Shown here: in pieces, positions 7,575 to 15,093 of the stretch | How positions within the stretch are numbered: the first letter of the stretch is position 1 | Layout: each line of letters begins with the position of its first letter | Origin: CAZDDI01 sp964504195 | GTDB lineage: Bacteria; Chloroflexota; Anaerolineae; B4-G1; SLSP01 | Reading direction: 5' to 3' | Length of the DNA: 18,070 nucleotides | Assembly: GCA_964504195.1 (NCBI GenBank) | Contig: CAZDDI010000074.1 | Span: forward strand, 1-18,070 | Position numbers and translations under genes: made by a program | Notes under the pieces: model-generated | What the model was told of the DNA's origin: nothing | Seen by the model: the letters and a program-made list of their open reading frames with translations, nothing else | Database searches by the model: none

Positions 7575-9044
7575 TTACTCGATGATCAAATCCGGGAATT
7601 CGTTGCGGACGGCATCTTTCCAGGTGCTCCACATTTGATCGCGAGTCATTGTCCCGGCGAGATATTGATTGAGCGGGTCATTGAGCGCGCGCTGGATAGC
7701 ATCATCTGCACCTGTCATCAGCTTGGCGTTCACTGAAGGTGCCGCGGCAGCGAACCCGGCGTAGGAGTTTTGCCCGCCGAGGAAACTGCTCAGTTCTGAA
7801 TCGTCGAACGAGGTGATGATTTTGTCAACGACGACCTGGCTGGAAACGAAGTCACCAGGGGCTTGTTGTTGATCGGGCGCTACGGCAGGATCAACAGCCT
7901 TCAAGAACTCGTTGGTGTAAACGCCGGTTGCCCAGTTGGTTAGATTTTCTTCGTCGAGGGTTGCGAAGCGTACGAATTCCATAGCCAAATCCATCTGGGG
8001 GCTATCTTTGATGACGCCAATCCAGGTGCCGCCCCATTGATAAGGGAGCGGGCCAGTGATGACGGCCCAGTCACCGCTCGTGTCGCTGCTGCCGTCCGCT
8101 GATTTGGCGTTGGGTGCCAATACATAGGGGAGTCCCCAGGTGGGTAGGAAGTAAGAGAAGATCTGCTTGGGCGTGCCATCGGCTGCCACCAGACTGTCGT
8201 TCATTCCCGCGAACCAGCCCTCACCCCATTGGCTGGCCTGGGCTTCGTAGCCATTGTCGCGGAAGATTTTGGCGGTGTCAATCATTTGATCAACCATGGG
8301 ATCAATCACTAGTGTTTCGTCTACTATCCACGGTTGCTCGCGGTTGGCATAGAACAGGTTCATGAAATCGCCGGAGGAGGCTACCATGAAGGTGTTACCA
8401 CCAGATTGCTCCTTGACGATCTCCGCAGCGGCAGTGTACATATCCATATCGGCGAGCAATGCTTGCATTTGAACAGGATCGTCGGTGCCGAAGTATTCCT
8501 GCGCCAGACTGCGCCGGTAAAACAAGGCCCCTGGGGTGGCCTGATAGGAGAAAGCCTTGACTATACCGTCGTAAGTGCCGACCTCAATCACGAAGGGGTA
8601 GGTCTGGGCGGCTTCGGCGGCGGGGAGGAGGGCACCTAAATCGGCCAGGAAATCGCTTTCCACATAGCTTCTTACGAAGGAGGCTTCTAATGCGATGACA
8701 TCCGGCGCGTCAGCAGTGCGTAAGGCGGCGAGGAGCTTGGTCTGGTACTCGCCATTGGTCATCGGAATCATCGTGTATTGGACATCAACATCGGGGTAGC
8801 GAGCTTCAAAAGCAATTGCCATCGTGTTGATTTCATTGGTGAAAGACCAGACGCGCAAAACTGTTTTGCCACTAGGGGTTGTTACGCCTTCGGTGGGCTC
8901 TCCGTTTGTGGTTGGTGCCTCAGTGGCAGCAGGCGCATCGGTCATAGCCGGAGCTTGGGTGGGGGTGTCGGTAGGGCCGCAAGCCGTCAACAACATGGAG
9001 AACAGCACAACGACACTCAACAGAGCATACCATTTTTTAGACAT
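7575..9044 (-). CDS. ABC transporter sugar-binding lipoprotein
   Basis: A 489-residue extracellular solute-binding protein, family 1. The signal peptide MSKKWYALLSVVVLFSMLLTAC has lipobox LTAC with the lipidated Cys at 22. A Thr/Pro/Ala-rich linker (about 23-58) tethers the domain to the membrane. The mature domain begins with TVLRVWSF and includes KLLAALRTADAPDVIALE, typical of CUT1 sugar receptors. The ATG at 9044 is chosen over the open frame to 9158 because it has GAGGAGG 6 nt upstream and starts the signal peptide. It is the first gene of the uptake block, and the likely ligand is a xylo-oligosaccharide, from context. No ATPase gene is present in the operon, so a shared MsiK/UgpC-type ATPase is expected elsewhere. 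Confidence 0.93.
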   Translation of the reverse strand: MSKKWYALLSVVVLFSMLLTACGPTDTPTQAPAMTDAPAATEAPTTNGEPTEGVTTPSGKTVLRVWSFTNEINTMAIAFEARYPDVDVQYTMIPMTNGEYQTKLLAALRTADAPDVIALEASFVRSYVESDFLADLGALLPAAEAAQTYPFVIEVGTYDGIVKAFSYQATPGALFYRRSLAQEYFGTDDPVQMQALLADMDMYTAAAEIVKEQSGGNTFMVASSGDFMNLFYANREQPWIVDETLVIDPMVDQMIDTAKIFRDNGYEAQASQWGEGWFAGMNDSLVAADGTPKQIFSYFLPTWGLPYVLAPNAKSADGSSDTSGDWAVITGPLPYQWGGTWIGVIKDSPQMDLAMEFVRFATLDEENLTNWATGVYTNEFLKAVDPAVAPDQQQAPGDFVSSQVVVDKIITSFDDSELSSFLGGQNSYAGFAAAAPSVNAKLMTGADDAIQRALNDPLNQYLAGTMTRDQMWSTWKDAVRNEFPDLIIE

Positions 9045-9141
9045 CGAGTTCCTCCTCTGAGTTTTTACTGAATCTAGTTTTTGATCACGGTTGTTTGGAA
9101 ATTTATGGAATACTTTGATATTGTCACCTCCTGGTATTTCA

Positions 9142-9155
9142 TGCAAGCGTTTGCA
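9142..9155 (-). promoter_or_regulatory. LacI-family operator O2
   Basis: TGCAAGCGTTTGCA, a near-perfect palindrome around a central CG, the usual form for LacI-family and CcpA-like regulators. It lies in the transcribed leader of the binding-protein gene. Its centre is 84 bp from that of the identical site at 9226-9239, about eight helical turns, which would suit repression by looping. Confidence 0.75.
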
Positions 9156-9221
9156 CAAAAACTGCTTAAAAAAGCATATTGTCTTTGAAGTTTACGGTTG
9201 CCCCCAATTTTACAGTTGTTT

Positions 9222-9251
9222 ATTATGCAAGCGTTTGCAAAACTAAAGCAA
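9222..9251 (-). promoter_or_regulatory. Transporter operon promoter with operator O1
   Basis: A possible promoter on the minus strand is TTGCTT (9251-9246), an 18-bp spacer and CATAAT (9227-9222). Operator TGCAAGCGTTTGCA (9226-9239) fills much of the spacer, so a bound LacI-family repressor would block RNA polymerase. The operator is clear; the promoter boxes are moderate and other choices exist. Confidence 0.55.
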
Positions 9252-9278
9252 AAAACCTCACGTATGGATAGATGCGTG
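9251..9278 (-). terminator. Possible weak terminator after lacI
   Basis: On the minus strand an imperfect 7-position stem (9278-9272 with 9265-9259, one C/A mismatch) is followed by AGG and six T. It lies 17 bp past the stop of the LacI-type gene and just upstream of the transporter promoter. The stem is short, so readthrough is likely. Confidence 0.35.
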
Positions 9279-9294
9279 AAAAAATCCGGTGTAT

Positions 9295-10323
9295 CTACAC
9301 GCGTGGTGTGGAGCAGGATTCTCGGATTACCAATTTGGTGGGTAGCTCGACCCGGCGCGTGGGTAAGTTAGGGTTAGCGATATATTCGACGAGTATTTTG
9401 GTTGCCATACGTCCCATCTCGAATAATGGTTGATGTACTGTTGTCAAGGGCGGATGGGTTATTGCTGTTTGAGGAATATCATCGAAGCCTATCAGAGAAA
9501 TGTCTTTGGGAATGTGCATTCCACGCTCCCGGATGGCATCCATTGCGCCGAATGCCATTACGTCGTTGGAAGCGAAAATAGCCGTGGGTGGCTCGGGTAA
9601 GTTGAGCAGGGCGGTGGCCCCAGCATAGCCGGCCGGTTGAAAGAAATCGCCTTCATATACCAATGCTGAATCAAATGCTATACGGTGCTTTTCCAACGCA
9701 GCCCGGTGTCCCACAAGCCGATCCTTAGAACACCCCATTGTAGGCGTGCCCATGATAAACCCGATGCGATGGTGGCCTAATTGAATAAGATATTCCGTGG
9801 CTTCGAACGCACCTTGCCAGTTAGTTGTGCCCACCGCAGCTTCAGTACCTCCCAGACCCTGATGATCCACAAGAATATAAGGGAATTGATACTCGTGCAA
9901 TGAGTCCAGATAAGCTTGCGGGTCGCGGGGCAGCACCATGATTAATCCGTCTGCCATTCCCCGGGTAAGCATTGTGACATAGGTGGATTCTTTGATACGT
10001 TGCTGATGCGTAGTGTACAACATGAGATCGTAGTGCGAGTAAGCAATTTCTTCATCAATGCCCCGAACGATTTCACCTATGTAGCTGGTTCCCAAATCAC
10101 GAACCAATAACCCGATAATCCCAGAAACCCCACCCGCAAGGCTACGCGCTGAACGATTGGCAACATATCCCAAGCAGTCAGCTGCCTGCAAGACACGCTC
10201 CCGAGTTTCTTCCTTGACTACATCTATGTTATTAAGTACGCGAGAAACTGTGGAATAGGAAACACTGGCTTCACGAGCCACATCTAAAATAGTCACGCTT
10301 TTGGAAGGTTTTTCTCGGCCCAT
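9295..10323 (-). CDS. LacI-family transcriptional regulator
   Basis: A 342-residue sugar-responsive DNA-binding protein. The N-terminal helix-turn-helix is VTILDVAREASVSYSTVSRVLNN (10-32). A hinge-helix region (NRSARSLAGG, 56-65) and a periplasmic-binding-protein-like effector domain follow, including FASNDVMAFGAMDAI (250-264) and SLIGFDDIP (276-284). The start at 10323 puts the helix-turn-helix at the usual position, although its ribosome site is weak. It sits between the xylRAB and uptake blocks. Palindromes of the LacI type lie upstream of itself (10356-10369, 10578-10591) and of the binding-protein gene. It probably represses transport and hydrolysis genes and itself, with a xylo-oligosaccharide or xylose derivative as inducer; the effector is inferred. 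Confidence 0.93.
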   Translation of the reverse strand: MGREKPSKSVTILDVAREASVSYSTVSRVLNNIDVVKEETRERVLQAADCLGYVANRSARSLAGGVSGIIGLLVRDLGTSYIGEIVRGIDEEIAYSHYDLMLYTTHQQRIKESTYVTMLTRGMADGLIMVLPRDPQAYLDSLHEYQFPYILVDHQGLGGTEAAVGTTNWQGAFEATEYLIQLGHHRIGFIMGTPTMGCSKDRLVGHRAALEKHRIAFDSALVYEGDFFQPAGYAGATALLNLPEPPTAIFASNDVMAFGAMDAIRERGMHIPKDISLIGFDDIPQTAITHPPLTTVHQPLFEMGRMATKILVEYIANPNLPTRRVELPTKLVIRESCSTPRV

Positions 10324-10355
10324 CGAGTTTTTATCTTACTTTCGTTCTGATGGCG

Positions 10356-10369
10356 TGAAAACGTTTGCA
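10356..10369 (-). promoter_or_regulatory. LacI-family operator O3
   Basis: TGAAAACGTTTGCA differs from the perfect TGCAAAC half-site by one base in the left half. It lies 33 bp upstream of the lacI start, inside the predicted leader transcript. A bound repressor could act as a roadblock for autoregulation. Confidence 0.6.
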
Positions 10370-10539
10370 AAAAAAAGACGGAAAAAAGGACCAAATTCAG
10401 CACTTTTCTTAAACATGGGCGACTGTAAAAGCCGCATTGATCGCTTTTTAGGCTAATTTTGATGTGTTGGAAAAGTTTCTTGCTTGAAATTTGCCAAGTA
10501 TAGCAGGTTGTTTGTGGTACAGTCTCACTTTCCATGAAA

Positions 10540-10568
10540 ATTATAGCATGAGTAAACCGGTTTGTCAA
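10540..10568 (-). promoter_or_regulatory. Full-consensus promoter for lacI
   Basis: On the minus strand, TTGACA (10568-10563), exactly 17 bp, then TATAAT (10545-10540). This is a perfect sigma70-type match. The palindrome AAACCGGTTT (10554-10563) lies in the spacer and touches the -35 box. The predicted start near 10533 gives a leader of about 210 nt before lacI. The rest of 10324-10614 holds no other gene I can support. Confidence 0.8.
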
Positions 10569-10577
10569 TACCTAAAC

Positions 10578-10591
10578 TGCAAACGCTTGCA
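10578..10591 (-). promoter_or_regulatory. LacI-family operator O4
   Basis: TGCAAACGCTTGCA is exactly the reverse complement of the sites at 9142-9155 and 9226-9239. It lies 10 bp upstream of the -35 box of the lacI promoter and 23 bp after the xylB stop. It could cooperate with the site at 10356-10369 in autoregulation. Confidence 0.75.
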
Positions 10592-10614
10592 AGACTCGTC
10601 TAGTACAGCTCGGT

Positions 10615-12120
10615 TTACGCCTGTTGTGCAATCACTGCGAAGGTGGATTTCAGGGTTTGATATAGGCTATGATAGAGCGGATAGTGTTGGGCGTAGCGGA
10701 TAACTTGTTCCGATTGCGGCGTAGTGGTTTCGAGAACCTGTACTGTTGCGGTACACGCTTCTGGCGCACTGGCCCACGCGCCCGCGCCGACGCCCGCCAG
10801 GAGTGCCGCGCCGTAGGCTGCTCCCTCGGTAGTGTTTACTGTGACCAGCTCGCTGTCCAGTACATCGGCGAGAATCTGCCGCCAGAGCGCGCTCTTGGCG
10901 CCGCCGCCGGAGACGCGCACCTGATGGATGCCCGTCAACCCGGCAGCTTTGAGCAGCTCAAAGCTATCGCGCAGACCAAATGCGACGCCTTCGAGCACCG
11001 CGCGCGTGAGATGCGCCTGGGTATGGCGCACGGTCAGCCCGACGAACGCGCCGCGCGCGAGTGGATCGGGGTAGGGGGTGCGCTCGCCAGTGAGGTAGGG
11101 TAAGAAGAATAGCCCCTCGCTCCCGGTGGGGATGTTAGCGGCAGGTGTGAGCAGGTCAGTAAAGCTCATGCCCGGTGCGAGGGTATCCCGATACCATTGC
11201 AAGCTGCCCGCTGCCGAGAGCATTACGCCCATGAGATGCCATTTGCCAGGGATGGCGTGACAGAAAGCATGTAGCAAACCATTTGGCTCGATGAACGGCT
11301 CCGGAGTTGTAGCAAAAACTACCCCCGATGTACCGAGCACCAGCCCCACAATGCCCGGTTCGACCGCGCCGACGCCCACCGCGCCGGCCGCCTGGTCGCC
11401 GCCGCCGCCCACGACAGGTGTGCCAGGGCGCAAGCCGGTCGCTTCTGCGCCTGCCGCGCTGATTACGCCAGTAATCTCTGGGCCGTCGTGCGTTTTGGGA
11501 AGCCAAGCCGTCGGGATCTCCAGCGCGGTCAGCACTTCCGGTGACCAATCGCGCGTCCGGATATCCATGAGCAGCGTACCGGCGGCCCCGGCCTTGTCGG
11601 TGGCATAGTCGCCGGTGAGCCGGTAGCGAATATAGTCCTTCGGCAACAGGATATGAGCCACGCGCGTGTAGATGTCCGGCTCGTGCTCTCGCACCCAAAG
11701 GATCTTGGGCGCGGTGAAGCCCGTGAGGGCGTCGTTGCCGGTAGCCTGCACTAGCCGCGCCTTGCCGCCGAGTCGCGCCCGGATTTCGTCACACTGCGCG
11801 CTCGTGCGTTGATCGTTCCACAGGATAGCAGGGCGCAGCACTTCGCCCTGCGCATCGAGCAGCGTGAGGCCGTGCATCTGCCCGGTGAGGCCCACAGCTG
11901 CAACAGCAGCCCCGCTTACCCCGGCTTCTGCCAGTGCCTGGCGGATGCTGGTGACCATACCTTCCCACCAGACATACGGGGATTGCTCTGACCAGAGGGG
12001 GTGTGGCGTGGAGAGGGCCAACGGGGTGGTGGCCGAAGCCATGACCGCGCCGGAAGCGTCAATCAATAGCGCTTTTGCGCCAGTGGTGGAAACATCGAGA
12101 CCGAGAAAGAGAGTTTGCAT
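10615..12120 (-). CDS. xylB: Xylulokinase
   Basis: A 501-residue FGGY-family kinase that phosphorylates D-xylulose to xylulose 5-phosphate with ATP. The first domain opens with LGLDVSTTGAKALLID (6-21). QMHG (81-84) and WNDQR (101-105) are xylulokinase-type substrate contacts. The catalytic base is probably D242 in GGGGDQAAGAVG. The C-terminal FGGY signature region is VSGGGAKSALWRQILADVL (403-421) followed by EGAAYGAALLAG. Length matches the family. The ATG at 12120 has GGAGGAG about 6 nt upstream and starts directly at the conserved fold; the open frame to 12204 is rejected. It follows xylA by 182 bp and is probably on the xylR-xylA transcript. Confidence 0.96.
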   Translation of the reverse strand: MQTLFLGLDVSTTGAKALLIDASGAVMASATTPLALSTPHPLWSEQSPYVWWEGMVTSIRQALAEAGVSGAAVAAVGLTGQMHGLTLLDAQGEVLRPAILWNDQRTSAQCDEIRARLGGKARLVQATGNDALTGFTAPKILWVREHEPDIYTRVAHILLPKDYIRYRLTGDYATDKAGAAGTLLMDIRTRDWSPEVLTALEIPTAWLPKTHDGPEITGVISAAGAEATGLRPGTPVVGGGGDQAAGAVGVGAVEPGIVGLVLGTSGVVFATTPEPFIEPNGLLHAFCHAIPGKWHLMGVMLSAAGSLQWYRDTLAPGMSFTDLLTPAANIPTGSEGLFFLPYLTGERTPYPDPLARGAFVGLTVRHTQAHLTRAVLEGVAFGLRDSFELLKAAGLTGIHQVRVSGGGAKSALWRQILADVLDSELVTVNTTEGAAYGAALLAGVGAGAWASAPEACTATVQVLETTTPQSEQVIRYAQHYPLYHSLYQTLKSTFAVIAQQA

Positions 12121-12126
12121 GGGGCG

Positions 12127-12164
12127 CTCCTCCGAAAATGGCGAATAGCGAATGGCGATCTCAA
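12127..12164 (-). promoter_or_regulatory. xylB leader with 7-bp tandem repeats
   Basis: Three consecutive 7-bp units AATRGCG (12137-12157 on the plus strand) lie directly upstream of the xylB ribosome site GGAGGAG. The whole block resembles the GH3 leader at 5603-5643. The unit is unstructured in RNA, so it could keep the ribosome site open, but no function is proven. Confidence 0.45.
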
Positions 12165-12177
12165 AACTTAACCAATC

Positions 12178-12231
12178 GCGGATCTGACGATCCGCTCTGA
12201 GCACTCTGGCTCTGAGGGAACGTCAGTTCCC
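12178..12231 (-). repeat. Paired hairpins between xylA and xylB
   Basis: Two perfect hairpins lie in the intergenic transcript: GCGGATC/GATCCGC (12178-12195) and GGGAAC/GTTCCC (12216-12231). In the mRNA their tetraloops read GUCA and UGAC, which are complementary. CTCTGAG occurs twice between them (12195-12201, 12210-12216). Neither hairpin is followed by a T-run, so they look like processing or stabilising structures, not terminators. Confidence 0.6.
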
Positions 12232-12302
12232 CGAATTTTCATCCAATCGCTGGTGAACCACCGGTTAATGATGAATTCCCTTGAAACCTGATTTCTATGC
12301 TC

Positions 12303-13490
12303 CTACCGTATCCCTAACAGCAGCTCGTTCACTAGCTGATCGAGTTTTTCGTAGCCCATGCCGCGCTTGCCCAGCGTGACGCGGTCGAACGCTTGCGCTT
12401 TGAGGGCGGCGGCTTTCTCTGGTGTGAACGTGCCCTTGAACATGTCCATGCTGCCGTCATCGGCGTGGATTTCGGCCAGCAAGCCTTGAATTTCCGCGTC
12501 GGCATGGAAGCGGGCGGCCTTCTCTTTGAGGATGAGATACGTTCGCATACAGCCACGCGCGAAATCCTTGACCCCTGCCAGGTCTTCGGTGCGATAGGCG
12601 TGTGCATCGAAGTGGCGACTGCCTTGATAACCTACATCCTCCAAAAACTTGACGAGGAAGAACGCCTGCTTGAGATTCTGCGCGCCGAAGCGCCAATCCT
12701 GATCGAAGCGCGCGTAGTTTTGGTCGTTCAGATCAATGTGGAATAGCTTGCCCGTTTCCCAGGCTTGCGCGACGCTGTGCATGAAGTTGAGGCCCGCCAT
12801 GTGCTCGTGGGCGACTTCGGGATTCACGCCCACCATCTCCGGGTGCGCCAGCGTCTCGATGAAAGCGAGATAATGTCCGGTGGTGGGGAAGTAGATGTCG
12901 CCGCGCGGCTCGTTGGGTTTGGCTTCGAGCGCGAACTTAAGCCCGCTGCCATCGGCTGCGGCGTAGCCTTGATCACGCACATACTCGCACAGAAAATCGA
13001 GCGCCTCGCGGAAACGCTTGGTGGCCTCCAGCGGGTCTTTCGCAGCGTCTACCTCGATGCCCTCGCGCCCGCCCCAAAAGACGTAAATCTCTGCGCCCAG
13101 GCTCACCCCCAGGTCAATGGCGTGCAGCGTCTTGTGAAGCGCGTAGGCGCGTACTTGGGGATCATTCGCTGTGAACGCCCCGTCCTTGAAGGCCGGATCG
13201 CCAAAGAGATTGGTGGTTGCCATCGGCACTTTGAGACCGGTGTCGGCCAGCGCCTTGCGGAAATCTTTGAGGATGGCTTCGCGCTCGGCGGGCGTCGCAT
13301 CCATGGGGATGAGGTCATTATCGTGAAAGTTGACACCATAGGCGCCGACTTCGCCCAGCAGGTAGACGATCTCGGCTGGGGTAAGGGTGGGGCGCACGGA
13401 TGCGCCGAACGCATCGCTACCAGGATTGCCCACGGTCCACAGGCCGAAAGTAAACTTGTGCTCTGGTTTAGGCTGATATTGATTCGACAT
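12303..13490 (-). CDS. xylA: Xylose isomerase, short class I type
   Basis: A 395-residue TIM-barrel enzyme converting D-xylose to D-xylulose with two divalent metals. Matching the known class I actinobacterial enzyme, the catalytic His is H56 in NFHDND with D59, W139 sits in FWGGREG, and the metal ligands are E189 and K191 in LEAKPNEPRGD, E225 and H228 in NPEVAHEH, D253 in HIDLND, D263/D265 in FDQD and D295 in RHFDAH. All appear present. The ATG at 13490 has AGGAGG 6 nt upstream; the longer open frame runs back into xylR and is not used. Only 16 bp separate it from the xylR stop, so the two are co-transcribed. Confidence 0.97.
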   Translation of the reverse strand: MSNQYQPKPEHKFTFGLWTVGNPGSDAFGASVRPTLTPAEIVYLLGEVGAYGVNFHDNDLIPMDATPAEREAILKDFRKALADTGLKVPMATTNLFGDPAFKDGAFTANDPQVRAYALHKTLHAIDLGVSLGAEIYVFWGGREGIEVDAAKDPLEATKRFREALDFLCEYVRDQGYAAADGSGLKFALEAKPNEPRGDIYFPTTGHYLAFIETLAHPEMVGVNPEVAHEHMAGLNFMHSVAQAWETGKLFHIDLNDQNYARFDQDWRFGAQNLKQAFFLVKFLEDVGYQGSRHFDAHAYRTEDLAGVKDFARGCMRTYLILKEKAARFHADAEIQGLLAEIHADDGSMDMFKGTFTPEKAAALKAQAFDRVTLGKRGMGYEKLDQLVNELLLGIR

Positions 13491-13506
13491 AACAATCCTC
13501 CTGAAA

Positions 13507-14751
13507 TTAAAGTGATGTTCTAAACTCCGGCTCGCGCAGCACATCATCCAACACCAGGGCCACCGCCCCCATGGCGCACGCATCTACACCGTGGGCTGAG
13601 GGGACGATTTGTACCTCGGCGCGTGGTGATGCCAGTGCGTTTTTGCTCACCGTTGCTTCTATCCGTGGTAACAGGAACCGACTCAGTAAGTTCAATGCGC
13701 CTCCCAAAATAATCAGTTCTGGGTTGAAGATGTTGATCAGGTTGGCGATACCTATGCCCAAATGGTGGGCAACGTAATCCAAGGCATCCAGCGCTACCGC
13801 ATCTCCCGTCAGGGCAGCGGTAGCAAGCGCTTTGATCGCTGTTGAATTTGTAAGGGTGCTCAAATCACCGCCGGCTAGAGCGGGGATGGTGGTGTGTGCG
13901 CCGTTGTGGATAGCTAATTGAATACGTTGCACCATCGCTTGTGGCCCAACTAATGTCTCCCAGCAGCCGCGTTTGCCACAGCCGCAAAGCTCCCCCTGCG
14001 GATCAATCATCATGTGCCCGATTTCGCCGCCGTAGCCGCCCTTGCCTCGGAAAAGACGCCCGTCAATGATAATGCCGCCCCCCAAGCCCACATTGGCGCT
14101 CAAATAGATGAGGTGGTGCGCAGTGTGCGTATTGCCGAAGTAATACTCGCCCAATGCTGCGGCATTGGCTTCGTTCTCAACGAAAACCGGCACAGCAAAT
14201 TTTTGCATCCAGCGCGCGCGCAGTGGGACATCGTGCCAGTGCAGGTTGGGGGCGAAGATTAAGCGCCCTTCATGCAAGTCCACCAGCCCCGGCACCCCTA
14301 ATCCGATGCCCCGCAGTTTTAGACCTTCGTTAGCGGCCAGGTCAATGGCCTGTTGCACCAAAGATTCCACACGCTCAAGGATAACCGCTTGCGCCTCTGT
14401 GGGATCCGATGCAATGCGCTCGCGCCATAAGACTCCGGCTACAAAGTCGGTTAGGATTACTGAGAGTACATCCACGCCGAGTTCTACCCCGATGGCTGCG
14501 CCCCCTGCCGGGTTGATCTCCACCAGTAAGCCGGGGCGTCCGCCGGTACTGGCCTGTTCGTCGGTCTCGCGTACCAGGCTGGCCTCCAGCAGCTCACTGA
14601 TGATACTAGAAACCGTGCTGCGATTCAGACCGGTGGATGCGGAAAGCGCTGCGCGCGACAGGCGGCCTGCTTTTCGCAGGTGCTCCAGGATGAGGGCGGT
14701 GTTCAGTCTGCGTACCAGAACTTGATCAGCAGTAGTGTGTGTGTTGTGCAT
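13507..14751 (-). CDS. xylR: XylR, ROK-family xylose repressor
   Basis: A 414-residue regulator. Residues ~15-75 form a winged helix-turn-helix (RAALSASTGLNRSTVSSIISELLEASLV), followed by TGGRPG. The ROK sugar-kinase-like domain follows, with GLGVPGLVD (150-158), ENEANAAALGE (192-202), GYGGEIGHMMID (239-250) and the zinc motif H246 with C256-G-C258-GKRG-C263. It heads the xylR-xylA-xylB transcript. A perfect 19-bp palindrome directly after the predicted transcription start carries GTTTGTT/AACAAAC halves, as in known xylO sites of Bacillus-type XylR. It is therefore probably a xylose-responsive autorepressor of this block. Its own ribosome site is weak. Confidence 0.94.
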   Translation of the reverse strand: MHNTHTTADQVLVRRLNTALILEHLRKAGRLSRAALSASTGLNRSTVSSIISELLEASLVRETDEQASTGGRPGLLVEINPAGGAAIGVELGVDVLSVILTDFVAGVLWRERIASDPTEAQAVILERVESLVQQAIDLAANEGLKLRGIGLGVPGLVDLHEGRLIFAPNLHWHDVPLRARWMQKFAVPVFVENEANAAALGEYYFGNTHTAHHLIYLSANVGLGGGIIIDGRLFRGKGGYGGEIGHMMIDPQGELCGCGKRGCWETLVGPQAMVQRIQLAIHNGAHTTIPALAGGDLSTLTNSTAIKALATAALTGDAVALDALDYVAHHLGIGIANLINIFNPELIILGGALNLLSRFLLPRIEATVSKNALASPRAEVQIVPSAHGVDACAMGAVALVLDDVLREPEFRTSL

Positions 14752-14767
14752 TTTTTACCCGTCTTTT

Positions 14768-14786
14768 GTTTGTTGTCACAACAAAC
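14768..14786 (-). promoter_or_regulatory. xylO-like operator
   Basis: A perfect 19-bp palindrome, GTTTGTTGT-C-ACAACAAAC. The half-sites GTTTGTT and AACAAAC match the core of the well-known xyl operators bound by ROK-type XylR. It covers about +2 to +20 of the predicted transcript and ends 16 bp before the xylR start, so bound repressor would block initiation. Confidence 0.85.
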
Positions 14787-14794
14787 TATCTACT

Positions 14795-14822
14795 AGTATA
14801 CAATTGATTTCATTCTTGTCAA
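14795..14822 (-). promoter_or_regulatory. xylR-xylA-xylB promoter
   Basis: On the minus strand, perfect TTGACA (14822-14817), a 16-bp spacer and TATACT (14800-14795). The start is predicted near 14788, directly before the palindromic operator. Confidence 0.8.
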
Positions 14823-14926
14823 CTACGCTTTCAGCCGGGATCAACAGGTGAGAAACGGTTCAAAACTAAAATAATCTCCGTGTCCTTCGCAGTAAAAGAC
14901 TTTTTTCTGGGAACTCGCTGATTTGC

Positions 14927-14955
14927 TTGTGATTCTAAATCGAATCGTGTATACT
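14927..14955 (+). promoter_or_regulatory. Promoter of the lipoprotein gene
   Basis: TTGTGA (14927-14932), a 17-bp spacer and TATACT (14950-14955) on the plus strand, diverging from the xylR promoter. The predicted start near 14962 leaves a leader of about 130 nt before the lipoprotein gene. I see no further gene in 14752-15093. Confidence 0.6.
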
Positions 14956-15093
14956 GTTTTTGAGGGCGCGGCGTATTTTATTGCTCTTTCTTGTTTGATG
15001 GCGCTGTGCTTATGATTGGGGAGCGCGTAGCACCTCGCGGCCCGTTGGATGCGTGTTACTTGCCTTACAAAATTTTCAAGTTGGAGTACAGAA

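Noticed and set aside
10321..10369. A lacI promoter TTTTCA-17-TAAGAT next to its start codon
   Set aside because: Both boxes are poor and transcription would begin at the start codon; the full-consensus promoter at 10540-10568 is far better.
10293..10568. A 91-residue minus-strand frame in the lacI leader
   Set aside because: It starts within the -35 box of the lacI promoter, so its first codons would not be transcribed, and it overlaps the lacI start.
11156..11698. A 180-residue minus-strand open frame within xylB
   Set aside because: It is a low-complexity Arg/Gly-rich alternative frame of xylB, with no family pattern.
12765..13523. A 252-residue plus-strand open frame
   Set aside because: It is antisense to xylA, whose catalytic residues are all conserved; a shadow of a GC-rich gene.
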